40,922 nucleotides of DNA from Sphingomonas mollis (GTDB lineage Bacteria; Pseudomonadota; Alphaproteobacteria; Sphingomonadales; Sphingomonadaceae): assembly GCF_016427505.1 (NCBI RefSeq), contig NZ_JAELXS010000014.1:1-40922 (forward strand), read 5' to 3'. The notes beneath the pieces were generated by a model. The model had not been told where the DNA came from and did not search any database. It saw only the letters and a program-made list of their open reading frames with translations. Shown one piece after another: positions 15,696-23,503 of this stretch. The translations under genes and the position numbers were made by a program. Within the stretch, counting starts at the first letter, position 1. The number at the start of each line of letters is the position of its first letter.

Positions 15696-17033
15696 ATGCG
15701 ATCGCTCATTCGTCGCGCGTCATCCACGGGAGAATCACCGCCGGCCGGCCGATCGGGCGTCGGGCTGGTGCTGGCCAATCTCGGTCATCTGCTCGGCGGC
15801 AAGGTGGCGGCGGGGCTCATCAGCCTGATCTATCTGGTGCTGGTCACCCATCGGCTGGGCGCGACCGACTATGGCGTGCTGGTGCTGGTCAACGCCTATG
15901 CGGTGCTGGTGGGCAGCGTGCTGGCATTCTCCGGCTTCCACGGTGTCGTCCGTTATGGCGGGCTGGCATTGGAATCGGGGGACCGCGCGGGATTTGCCCG
16001 GATCGTCCGGTTCATGGCGGTCATCGAACTGGCGTGTGGTGCGGTCGCGGTGATCGTCGCGGCGTTGCTGGTGCCGTTGATCGGGCCCCGGCTGGGCTGG
16101 TCGGCCGATACGATCCGCATCGCCGTCCCCTATAGCCTCGCGGTGATCGCCACCGTCCGCGCGACGCCGCAAGGCTTGTTGCAGATCGCGGGGCGGTTCG
16201 ATCTGATCGGCCTTCATCAGGCGGTGTCGCCGCTGATCCGGCTGATCGGCGCGCTGGGGGTCTGGTTTGCCGGTGGCGGGTTGATCGGATTCATCACGGT
16301 CTGGCTGGTGGCGGCCGTCGCCGAGGGGATCGCGATGTGGGGCTTCGGTCTGATTGCGTGGCGACGGCTGGCGGCGGGCGAGCCGGTGCGCGGACCATGG
16401 CGGGGCGCGGCGCGTGATACCGAGGGGCTGAAGCGTTTCATCCTCATCACCAATTTCGACATCACGGTCCGCGAACTGGCGCCTAATCTGGCGCCGCTGA
16501 CAGTGGGCTGGCTGCTCGGACCGGCGGCGGCGGGGCTGCTGGCGCTGACCCAGCGGGCGACGTCGTTACTGGCCCAGCCGACCGTCCTGCTCAGTCAGGC
16601 GAGCTACGCGGTGCTGGCGGCGCAGGTCGCGCGCGGCGAACTGGCGGCGTTACGCCATACCGTGTGGCGCAGTGTCGTGCTGGCGCTGTCCGTGGCGATC
16701 CCGATCGTGCTGGTCCTGGCGCTGATCGGCGACTGGCTGCTCGTCACGCTGGGCGGCGCGAGTTTCGCCGGCGGAACGCTGCTGATGATCCTGGTCGCGG
16801 GGGCGCGCACCGCCGGCCTGGCCAGCGCGCCGCTGGCCGCAGGCCTCACCGCCCTGGGGCTGCCCGGCCGGTCGATGACGGTGGGGCTGGTGACCAGTCT
16901 GGCGCTCTATCCCCTGCTGCCGCTGATGCTATGGCTGTTCGGCACCGACGGCGCGGGGTGGCATGCGCTGTTGCAGAACGGCGTCGCGATCGTCGCGCTG
17001 GCGGCGATGTTCCGCATCGACGCGCAGTCATGA
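15696..17033 (+). CDS. Wzx-type polysaccharide flippase (MATE/MOP superfamily)
   Basis: This 445-residue protein is almost entirely hydrophobic, with about 12 or more predicted membrane helices. It has the opening typical of oligosaccharide repeat-unit flippases: cytoplasmic N-tail, first helix after LANLGHLLGGKVAAGLI, then THRLGATDYGVLVL. Such proteins move undecaprenyl-linked glycan units across the inner membrane. Its TGA (17031-17033) overlaps the ATG of the downstream sigma factor, so glycan export and sigma-factor synthesis share an mRNA. Confidence 0.85.
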   Translation: MRSLIRRASSTGESPPAGRSGVGLVLANLGHLLGGKVAAGLISLIYLVLVTHRLGATDYGVLVLVNAYAVLVGSVLAFSGFHGVVRYGGLALESGDRAGFARIVRFMAVIELACGAVAVIVAALLVPLIGPRLGWSADTIRIAVPYSLAVIATVRATPQGLLQIAGRFDLIGLHQAVSPLIRLIGALGVWFAGGGLIGFITVWLVAAVAEGIAMWGFGLIAWRRLAAGEPVRGPWRGAARDTEGLKRFILITNFDITVRELAPNLAPLTVGWLLGPAAAGLLALTQRATSLLAQPTVLLSQASYAVLAAQVARGELAALRHTVWRSVVLALSVAIPIVLVLALIGDWLLVTLGGASFAGGTLLMILVAGARTAGLASAPLAAGLTALGLPGRSMTVGLVTSLALYPLLPLMLWLFGTDGAGWHALLQNGVAIVALAAMFRIDAQS

Positions 17034-17587
17034 CCGAGGGCGGACTCTGCGCGGTCTTCCTCGCCGAACGGGCGATGTTCCTGCGGCTGCTCGTCACCCG
17101 GCTCGGCAGTATCGAGGAGGCGGAGGATGCGCTGCAGGACCTGTGGCTGAAACTGGGTACGGTGAGCGGTGGCCCGATCGCTGAGCCGGTCAGCTATCTC
17201 TTCCGCATGGCCAACAACATCGCCGTCGACCGACGACGGCAGGCCGCACGGCGCATCGATCGCGACACCGGCTGGATGGAAACGCGACCCGCCGCGCAGG
17301 AACAGCCCGACGCCGAGCGCGCGATGATCGCCCGCGAACGCCTTGCGCGGGTCGAGGCGACGCTGGCGGCACTACCCGAACGGGTCGCCACCGCGTTCCG
17401 GCTGTACCGGTTCGAGGGGTTGCCCCAAAGGGCGATCGCCGACCGCATGGGCATCACCGTCAGCGGGGTCGAGAAGCTGCTGCACCGCGCTTATCGGAGA
17501 ATCCATCTTCAGCGATCAATCTCTGGTGCGGACGTCGGACCGCCAGAACGTCTTACCCCTGAGGAGGACCGTCGCGATGGCCGATAA
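17030..17587 (+). CDS. ECF RNA polymerase sigma factor, FecI-like
   Basis: The start is the ATG at 17030-17032 (MTEGGLC), giving 185 residues. Region 2 is visible as AEDALQDLWLKL and SYLFRMANNIAVDRRRQ, and region 4 as LPERVATAFRLYRFEGLPQR with the helix-turn-helix AIADRMGITVSGVEKLLHRA. This combination is that of FecI-type sigma factors controlled by a FecR partner. It overlaps the flippase stop by four bases and the FecR start by 11 bases. It probably drives expression of the downstream receptor and perhaps of glycan genes. Confidence 0.92.
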   Translation: MTEGGLCAVFLAERAMFLRLLVTRLGSIEEAEDALQDLWLKLGTVSGGPIAEPVSYLFRMANNIAVDRRRQAARRIDRDTGWMETRPAAQEQPDAERAMIARERLARVEATLAALPERVATAFRLYRFEGLPQRAIADRMGITVSGVEKLLHRAYRRIHLQRSISGADVGPPERLTPEEDRRDGR

Positions 17588-18554
17588 CGAAGACGATGCG
17601 ATGCCGGCTGCCGCCGATGCGGTCGCATGGCATCTTCGTTTGCCGACCGCCAGTGCCGACGAGTGGCTGGTGTTCACGGCGTGGCTGGAGGCGGATGCGG
17701 CGCACGCACGCGCCTATGACGCGCTGTCGCGTGCCGATGCCGAGCTGGAGGATGCGCTGGTGCCGCCCGACTGGTCGGACCATGTGCCACCGGTGGCCGC
17801 CAATGACGACCGGCCACCGGCGCGCCGTCGCTGGGTAATGGGTGCATTCGGTGGTCTGGCGGCGGTCGGGCTGGCGGGCGCCGTCCTGATGTTGAATGAG
17901 GAACCGGCCAGCGCGGCGCGGATCGTCGAGACGCCGGCCGGCATCCGCCGTGCGATCGTGCTGGCGGATGGCAGCCGGATCGAAATGAACGGCAGCACGC
18001 GCCTGGCGATCGACGAACGCGCGTCGCGACTGGTGACGCTGGAACGCGGCGAGGCGACGTTCCGCGTGACGCACGACGCCGCCCGGCCGTTCGTCGTGCA
18101 GTCGGGCGAAACGCGGTTGCAGGATGTCGGCACCGTGTTCAACGTCACGCGCGTCGGTCCGCATCTGGGGGTGCAGGTGGCCGAGGGCGCGGTGCTGTTC
18201 CAGCCCGATCGCGACCGCATCATGCTGACCTCCGGCGCGGCGCTGTCGCATGTCGATGGCGAGGCGCCGCGCATGTCGGGCATCGCGGTCGGCGATGTCG
18301 GCGGCTGGCGACAGGGGCGGCTGGTATTCCAGCAGACGCCGGTACGGCTGGTGGCGGCGGCACTGGCCCGCAGCACGGGCGCGACGGTCGATGTCGCGCC
18401 GGCGCTGGCGGACACGCCGTTCACCGGTTCGATCCGGACCACCGGTGACGCCGACCGGATCGTGCCGCGCGCGGCGGCGCTGATCGGTGCGCGCGCCGTG
18501 CAGAACGGCGCCGGACGCTGGACGCTGGTCGGCGGAGGTCACGCCGGTCCGTAA
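17577..18554 (+). CDS. FecR-type anti-sigma/regulator membrane protein
   Basis: The ATG at 17577-17579 follows the RBS GAGGAGGA and gives 325 residues. The cytoplasmic N-domain (DUF4880) shows AVAWHLRLPTASADEWLVF and FTAWLEADAAHARAYDAL. One membrane helix lies at about 86-106. The periplasmic FecR domain follows (ETPAGIRRAIVLADGSRIEM, then VQSGETRLQDVGTVFNV). The C-terminal STN-like portion is VRLVAAALARSTGATVDV. It should hold the sigma factor until the receptor signals through its N-terminal domain. The larger upstream reading frame from 17343 is only read-through of the sigma gene region. Confidence 0.9.
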   Translation: MADNEDDAMPAAADAVAWHLRLPTASADEWLVFTAWLEADAAHARAYDALSRADAELEDALVPPDWSDHVPPVAANDDRPPARRRWVMGAFGGLAAVGLAGAVLMLNEEPASAARIVETPAGIRRAIVLADGSRIEMNGSTRLAIDERASRLVTLERGEATFRVTHDAARPFVVQSGETRLQDVGTVFNVTRVGPHLGVQVAEGAVLFQPDRDRIMLTSGAALSHVDGEAPRMSGIAVGDVGGWRQGRLVFQQTPVRLVAAALARSTGATVDVAPALADTPFTGSIRTTGDADRIVPRAAALIGARAVQNGAGRWTLVGGGHAGP

Positions 18555-18567
18555 CGTCCGCCACGTC

Positions 18568-20919
18568 TTGTTGCCGTCCGTCCTGCTGTCGCTCTCCGTC
18601 ACGCACCCCGTTGCCGCTCATGCGGCGTCGCGGCGGCAGATCAGTGTCGCGGCGGTGTCGCTCGATCGTGCCATCGCGATTCTGGCGCAGCAGGCCGGCG
18701 TCGATATCGGCAGCGCGGAAAGCGGGTTGGGCCGCGTCGCCACGCGCGGCGTGCGCGGCCGGCTGACCGCCGCCGCAGCGCTGGACCGATTGCTGGCGGG
18801 AACGCCCTTTGTCGCGAAACAGCTGGCGCCCGACAGCTTTCGCATCGTCCGTCGCCCGCCGCCCTTGCCCCGGCAGTCGCGTCCGGTGCGGGCGACCCCG
18901 AAGCCGCCGGTCGAACCCGCGCCCGAGATCGTCGTCACCGCCACCAAGCGCGACACCTCACGCCTGCGGTTTCCGGGGGCGCTCACCGTGCTGCGACCGG
19001 GCGGGGGTCTCGCTTTCGGAGACGATGCCGCCAACGGGATGGATCAGGCGATCGCCGCGTCGCCGATCCTGCAAAGCACCGCGCTCGGCGCCGGCCGCAA
19101 CAAGCTGTTCATCCGTGGGGTCGCCGACAGCAGCTTCACCGGCCCGACGCAGACGACCGCCAATGTCTATTTCGGCGAAGTTCCGGTCGCCTATAACGGC
19201 CCCGATCCCGGTCTGAACCTGTACGACGTCGATCAGGTCGAGGTGCTGGAGGGGCCGCAAGGCACGCTGTACGGCGCCGGCGCGATCGGCGGCATCGTGC
19301 GGCTGGTGCCCCATGCGGTCGATCTGTCGCAAGTCGCCGCCGACATGTCCGGCGGGATCGAGACGACGAAATCGGGGGAGCCCGGTGGCGACATCGCCGC
19401 GATGGTCAACCTGCCGATCAGCACCGGCGTCCTGGGCTTGCGCGCGGTCGGATATCAGGTCGCGGAGGGCGGCTATATCGACGACGTCCGGCGCGGTATG
19501 CACGACGTCAACGGTACGACAACGACGGGCACCCGCATCGATCTGCGCGCTGCGCCCGCCGCCGGGTGGACGATCGATGCGGGCATGGTCGCGCAATGGG
19601 TGTCGGCGCGGGACCTGCAATATGCCGAACGGGGACTGCCGGCCCTGTCGCGGGCGTCGTTGCTGGCCCAGCCCTATGACCAGCGTTATCTGCTGGGGCG
19701 GGTGGTGCTCGACAAGCGCTGGGACGATGGCCTGCATCTGGTGTCGGCGACCGGTATCGTCAGCCGCGACGCCGACAGCCGGTTCGACGCCACACGCCCC
19801 GCCCGCCCGAACGCACCGATCGCCTATGACACCGAAGAGCGCAGCCGCCTGCTGTCGCACGAGACCCGGTTGTCGCGGACCGGGGCGAACGGTGCCGGCT
19901 GGCTGGTGGGGTTCGCGGTGATCCATGCGCGTGACACCTATGCGCGGGCATATGGCGCGCCGGACCGGCTGCGCCCCATCACCGGCGTCACCAACCGCAC
20001 GCTCGATACGGCGCTGTTCGGCGAGATCGGCATGGCGCTGTCACCGTCGTTCACGCTCACCACCGGCGGGCGCATCACGCATCAGCGCACCGACGGCGAT
20101 CCGATCGATGGCCAGCGCACCAACGCCTATATCCGCGGGCGCAGCGTCACCCGGATCGATCCGACGATCGGCGCCTCATGGCTGGTGGCGCCATCGGTCG
20201 CCGCCTATGCCCGCTATCAATCCGGGTTCCGGACCGGCGGGATCACGGTGGCGTCCGGCGTCGGCCGCGTCGCCGACCTGAAGCCAGACACGATCCGCGT
20301 CGCCGAGATCGGTATCCGCAAGGATCGCCGCGGGACCCTGGGGCTGGCCGGGTCGGTCGGTTTGTCGCTCACCGACTGGCGTAACATCCAGGCCGATCTC
20401 GTCGATCGGCTCGGCTTTCCGTTCACGGCCAATATCGGCGACAGCCGCATCCGCGGGGTCGAGGCCAGCGCCAACTGGGTGCCGCTGGCGGGGCTTCGCG
20501 TCGATCTGGCAATGTTCTTCAACGACACCGCGGTCGCCGCCGCCGATACCGCGCCCCGCTACAAGACGGGCGTGCGATTGCCCAACACGCCGCCCTTCGC
20601 CCTGTCGGCGGGGGTCGGCTATCGATGGTCGATCGATCGCGATGGCGATGCCGGGGTCGAGGCGGGCTGGCGCTATGTCGGCCGGTCAACGGTCGGCACG
20701 CAGGCGCCCCTCGACGTATCGCAGGGCGAATTCGGCACCGGTCATTTGGGCGGATCATGGGCGACGGGAAAGCTGCGGCTGACCGCGACGCTCGATAACG
20801 TCTTTGATGTGAAGGGCGATCGCTTCGCCGGCGGCAATCCTTTCGTCTTGACGAGACGGACTCAATATACGCCGCTTCGGCCGCGGACATTGAAACTCGG
20901 GGCGTCGATTGCGTGGTAG
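18568..20919 (+). CDS. TonB-dependent receptor with N-terminal STN signalling domain (FecA-type)
   Basis: No ATG fits, so the likely start is TTG at 18568 or 18571, giving a signal peptide (LPSVLLSLSVTHPVAAHA). The STN domain follows (ISVAAVSLDRAIAILAQQAG, then VRGRLTAAAALDRLLAGTPF), which contacts FecR in the periplasm. Next come a TonB box region (EIVVTATK), the plug (RNKLFIRGVADSSF, VEVLEGPQGTLYGAGAIGGI) and a 22-strand barrel ending in a C-terminal Trp. About 783 residues. With the sigma and FecR genes it completes a cell-surface signalling cascade; the ligand (ferric chelate, glycan or other) is unknown. The longer frame from 18487 overlaps fecR and is less likely to be the true start. 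Confidence 0.9.
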   Translation: MLPSVLLSLSVTHPVAAHAASRRQISVAAVSLDRAIAILAQQAGVDIGSAESGLGRVATRGVRGRLTAAAALDRLLAGTPFVAKQLAPDSFRIVRRPPPLPRQSRPVRATPKPPVEPAPEIVVTATKRDTSRLRFPGALTVLRPGGGLAFGDDAANGMDQAIAASPILQSTALGAGRNKLFIRGVADSSFTGPTQTTANVYFGEVPVAYNGPDPGLNLYDVDQVEVLEGPQGTLYGAGAIGGIVRLVPHAVDLSQVAADMSGGIETTKSGEPGGDIAAMVNLPISTGVLGLRAVGYQVAEGGYIDDVRRGMHDVNGTTTTGTRIDLRAAPAAGWTIDAGMVAQWVSARDLQYAERGLPALSRASLLAQPYDQRYLLGRVVLDKRWDDGLHLVSATGIVSRDADSRFDATRPARPNAPIAYDTEERSRLLSHETRLSRTGANGAGWLVGFAVIHARDTYARAYGAPDRLRPITGVTNRTLDTALFGEIGMALSPSFTLTTGGRITHQRTDGDPIDGQRTNAYIRGRSVTRIDPTIGASWLVAPSVAAYARYQSGFRTGGITVASGVGRVADLKPDTIRVAEIGIRKDRRGTLGLAGSVGLSLTDWRNIQADLVDRLGFPFTANIGDSRIRGVEASANWVPLAGLRVDLAMFFNDTAVAAADTAPRYKTGVRLPNTPPFALSAGVGYRWSIDRDGDAGVEAGWRYVGRSTVGTQAPLDVSQGEFGTGHLGGSWATGKLRLTATLDNVFDVKGDRFAGGNPFVLTRRTQYTPLRPRTLKLGASIAW

Positions 20920-21128
20920 GCCGTAATAAGGACACGCGAGGCTGGTTTCGGCACCACATAGCTGCCTTCCACAGTCGGCCATGTTGCGCCGGTCGCGCTT
21001 CCGATTGGCAGCGATCCGAGCGGCCAGCCGGCAGTCGCCCGGATATTACCACAGGCGAGCTTTGAAGCTGTTCCTGAAAGCCGACATGCGCGATTGCTGT
21101 TTTAGGATGGGAATCCACACTTTCCGGC
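20920..21128. other. Intergenic region after the FecA-type receptor
   Basis: No coding signature is seen. Short frames in this 209-bp stretch are unremarkable. No hairpin with a T-run follows the receptor stop. Confidence 0.35.
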
Positions 21129-21545
21129 ATGCTGGACTTTGGCAAAGCACGGTTTTGCGCTGTTTTCCAGGTAGTCCCGCTGATCTCCTGCTCAATTTTC
21201 CCGACAATGATGTTTGAAGTCTTGGCGGGTCAGTGGGGCACGAACCTTGTCTGGGAAAGCTACTTCGGCTTGGGCTGGTGCTTATCGGCGTTTTGGTCGG
21301 AAGATATCATGCACGATCAATTCTCAACAGCCACTGGATTGATCTGGGGGTGGCCGGCCTTGATGCCGCTTTACGTCACGGCGGGCTGGCTATGGAAGCG
21401 GCTCTCACAAATAGGTCGCAGAGTCGCAGCTAAAGCGCTGGCTGTGTCCGTTTTGTTCATGGTGCCAGCGAAAGCGATGCCGCACTTCGACGAGCTTGGC
21501 ATCCACTTGCCTGATTACTCTATTCACTTGACCACCTCGCTTTGA
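21129..21545 (+). CDS. Small hypothetical membrane protein, doubtful
   Basis: This 138-codon frame is rich in W, F, L and M, with two likely membrane segments (FGLGWCLSAFWS and LIWGWPALMPLYVTAGWLW) and a Cys-rich start. An alternative ATG at 21207 (MMFEVLAGQW) would remove the odd N-terminus. Base composition is lower in GC than neighbours, so it may be acquired DNA or a remnant. No family is recognised. It sits between the receptor gene and an IS5 copy. Confidence 0.35.
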   Translation: MLDFGKARFCAVFQVVPLISCSIFPTMMFEVLAGQWGTNLVWESYFGLGWCLSAFWSEDIMHDQFSTATGLIWGWPALMPLYVTAGWLWKRLSQIGRRVAAKALAVSVLFMVPAKAMPHFDELGIHLPDYSIHLTTSL

Positions 21546-21670
21546 AACATTCGGCTCCCCATGGTAAGATTTCTTTGCGGTCGGTCGCATAGGGTTCAAA
21601 CTCAATCAGCCGGTTGAGGCGGGGTGGCTTTCCTGATTCACTACGGTGGTGGACCACGGGAGATGCGGGC

Positions 21671-22449
21671 ATGGCGCTGTTCTGGTTGTCGGACGAGGCT
21701 TGGGCATCGATCGAGCCGCACCTGCCCAAGAACCAGCCGGGCGCGCGGCGGTGGATGACCGCCGGGTGATCTCGGGCATCCTGCACGTGCTGAAGGTGGG
21801 CTGCCGCTGGTGCGATTGCCCGGCCGAGTACGGGCCGTCGACGACGGTGTACAACCGGTTCAACCGCTGGTCGCACCGAGGCTTCTGGCTCAAGCTGCTC
21901 GACGCGCTGGTGGATGCAGGCGCGGTGACGAGGAGCACCGCGATCGACAGCACCTACGTGAAAGCTCAGCGCGCGGCTTTCGGTGCAAAAGGGGGCACTC
22001 GCACCAAGCGATCGGCCGCTCGCGCGGTGGATGGACGACCAAGGTCCACGCGCTCACCGACGTCATTGGCCGCCCGTATGCGCTGATGCTGACCGCCGGC
22101 AACGTCAGCGACATCAAAGCGGCACCGGTACTCCTCGAACGCGCCGGGCGCATGCGCTACCTGCTTGGCGACAAGGGCTACGATGCCGACCGGCTGCGCC
22201 GCTCGCTGCGCGACGCGGGTGCCGTTCCGGTCATCCCATCCCTGGCAGGCGCAACCGCAAGCGCATCATCCGCTACGACAAGGACCGATACCGCGGTCGG
22301 CACCTCATCGAGAACGCCTTCTGCCGCCTCAAGCCTGTCCTGAGCTTGTCGAAGGGGACTTCCGTCGCGTCGCCACCCGCTACGACAAGCTCGCCGCCAA
22401 CTTCCTCTCAGGCGTAGCCCTCGCCACCGCCTTGGCCTTCTGGCTCTGA
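21671..22449 (+). pseudogene. IS5-family (IS427-like) transposase, multiply frameshifted
   Basis: The start ATG at 21671 gives MALFWLSDEAWASIEPHLPK. Three frame changes break the gene: near 21752 (before DDRRVISGI), near 22008-22012 (before IGRSRGGWTTKVHALTDV) and near 22245 (before GRRNRKRIIRYDKDRYRGR). A 23-bp insertion at 22334-22356 shifts it once more before DFRRVATRYDKLAANFL and the stop at 22447-22449. The DDE residues are present across frames (D of ALTDVIG region, D of LGDKGYDAD, E of HLIENAFCRLK). IS427-group elements can use one programmed frameshift, perhaps at the A/G run near 21987, but not three plus an insertion. Confidence 0.88.
22334..22356 (+). repeat. 23-bp dispersed repeat inserted in the IS5 transposase
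   Basis: Between the codons for CRLK (ending AAG) and the family-normal DFRRVATRYDK lies a 23-base block containing TCCTGAGCTTGTCGAAGG. It matches the insertion in IS3 orfA at 2564-2586 with two differences, and it inserts after the same AAG context. It changes the reading frame. Confidence 0.8.
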
Positions 22450-22462
22450 ATGAGTCTCGACC

Positions 22463-22671
22463 CTAACCATCGCCGATTTCCAGCGCGATACAACCCGGCG
22501 GTGTTCCGCGAGTTTATCGCGGCCAGGTCGAGCTGTTCGGGCACGAACTGCTGGCGGTGGACGGACGTGGCTGAAGCCGGTGAGGAGGCGGGCGCGCAGC
22601 TTCAACCGCGAGCGGCTGGCGACGTATTTCGCCTCGGTTGACGCGCGGCTCGTCACCTATGACATAATCCC
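22463..22671 (+). pseudogene. IS1182-type transposase, N-terminal-side fragment
   Basis: Across three frames this stretch reads TIADFQRD, then NPAVFREFIA, then QVELFGHELLAVDG, then ARSFNRERLATYFASVDARL. This matches the segment before the catalytic core of IS1182-family transposases. At least two indels are present and the sequence ends at about 22671. A C-terminal portion of the same family, same orientation, lies 3 kb downstream at 25640-26124. Confidence 0.7.
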
Positions 22672-22830
22672 CGGCTGTAACGTGCTCCCCGCGTTTCCCA
22701 GCTATTGCTGGTGACACCTCCTCGGTATCTGACCGTCTACTTTCAGTCCTTCCATTCGACCAGAAAGGCGTTTTGAGGGTCGATAGTCCGATCGGCCGGA
22801 TCCGCCTGAGACAAACCGCTGTTGGTTCCG

Positions 22831-23445
22831 TCAGACGCGAGGCTGGGCGGAGGACGGGGCATTGTCAGTACGCCTATATCGCAGGGCGACGCCGACGACG
22901 CTGAAGCCGGCGATCAGCAACAGCCAGGTCGACGGTTCGGGAACCGCGGATATGGTATCGCTATTCCTGAACGTCATATCAGTGCCAGCGGTAACGATGA
23001 GGATGCCGCCCGTGGTGACGACGGGGCTGGTCAGTGGACCAGAAAAGAAGGTTACCGGCCAGGAGGCTCCCGTGACGCCTGGATTGAAGGCAAAACGCAG
23101 GATCCCGAAGGTTCCGGCGTCGCCATCGCCGATGAAGCCGGCAAACCCGTCATCGTAGGAGACGAATACTGACGTCTTGCCGTCGATGGCATAGGTTATG
23201 CCGTTCAGCACAAGACGAAGCGACGAGAGCGGCGTCGTCTGCTCTCCAAACGCATCATAGGTATCGGCATTGTCGCCAATCCCAACGAACTCCACGGATT
23301 TCCCGGTGAACGCAGTTCCGTCGAGGGATCCGTCGAACAGTCCGGAGGAAGAATAGACCACCTTGGCCGCCTGGGCTGACGATGCCGAGAAAACAGTGGT
23401 GGCGGTAAGGGCCAGAGCGGCAAACCTGGCGACAACGTTCTTCAT
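22831..23445 (-). CDS. PEP-CTERM exported protein, small
   Basis: This 204-residue protein starts at the ATG at 23443-23445. It has a signal peptide (MKNVVARFAALALTATTVFS, cleavage after AQA) and a beta-rich middle. The C-terminal sorting tail is VPEPSTWLLLIAGFSVVGV followed by ALRYRR and a short extension. It would be processed by an exosortase and is probably secreted or surface-bound. No enzymatic motif is evident. It lies directly downstream of the protease gene on the same strand, so they may be co-transcribed. Confidence 0.85.
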   Translation of the reverse strand: MKNVVARFAALALTATTVFSASSAQAAKVVYSSSGLFDGSLDGTAFTGKSVEFVGIGDNADTYDAFGEQTTPLSSLRLVLNGITYAIDGKTSVFVSYDDGFAGFIGDGDAGTFGILRFAFNPGVTGASWPVTFFSGPLTSPVVTTGGILIVTAGTDMTFRNSDTISAVPEPSTWLLLIAGFSVVGVALRYRRTDNAPSSAQPRV

Positions 23446-23503
23446 CGATCAAATCCTGTGTCTGATGATTGCCTGATGCAGTGATGGTGGGGTGAAGCAG
23501 GAC

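Noticed and set aside
16664..17029. Longer sigma-factor frame starting inside the flippase
   Set aside because: The first 122 residues are shadow sequence; homology begins at 17030.
17343..17576. Longer FecR frame starting inside the sigma gene
   Set aside because: No homology before the ATG at 17577, which has a good RBS.
21987..22015. Programmed frameshift in the IS5 transposase
   Set aside because: One shift at the A/G run could be programmed, but two other shifts and a 23-bp insertion make it a dead gene.
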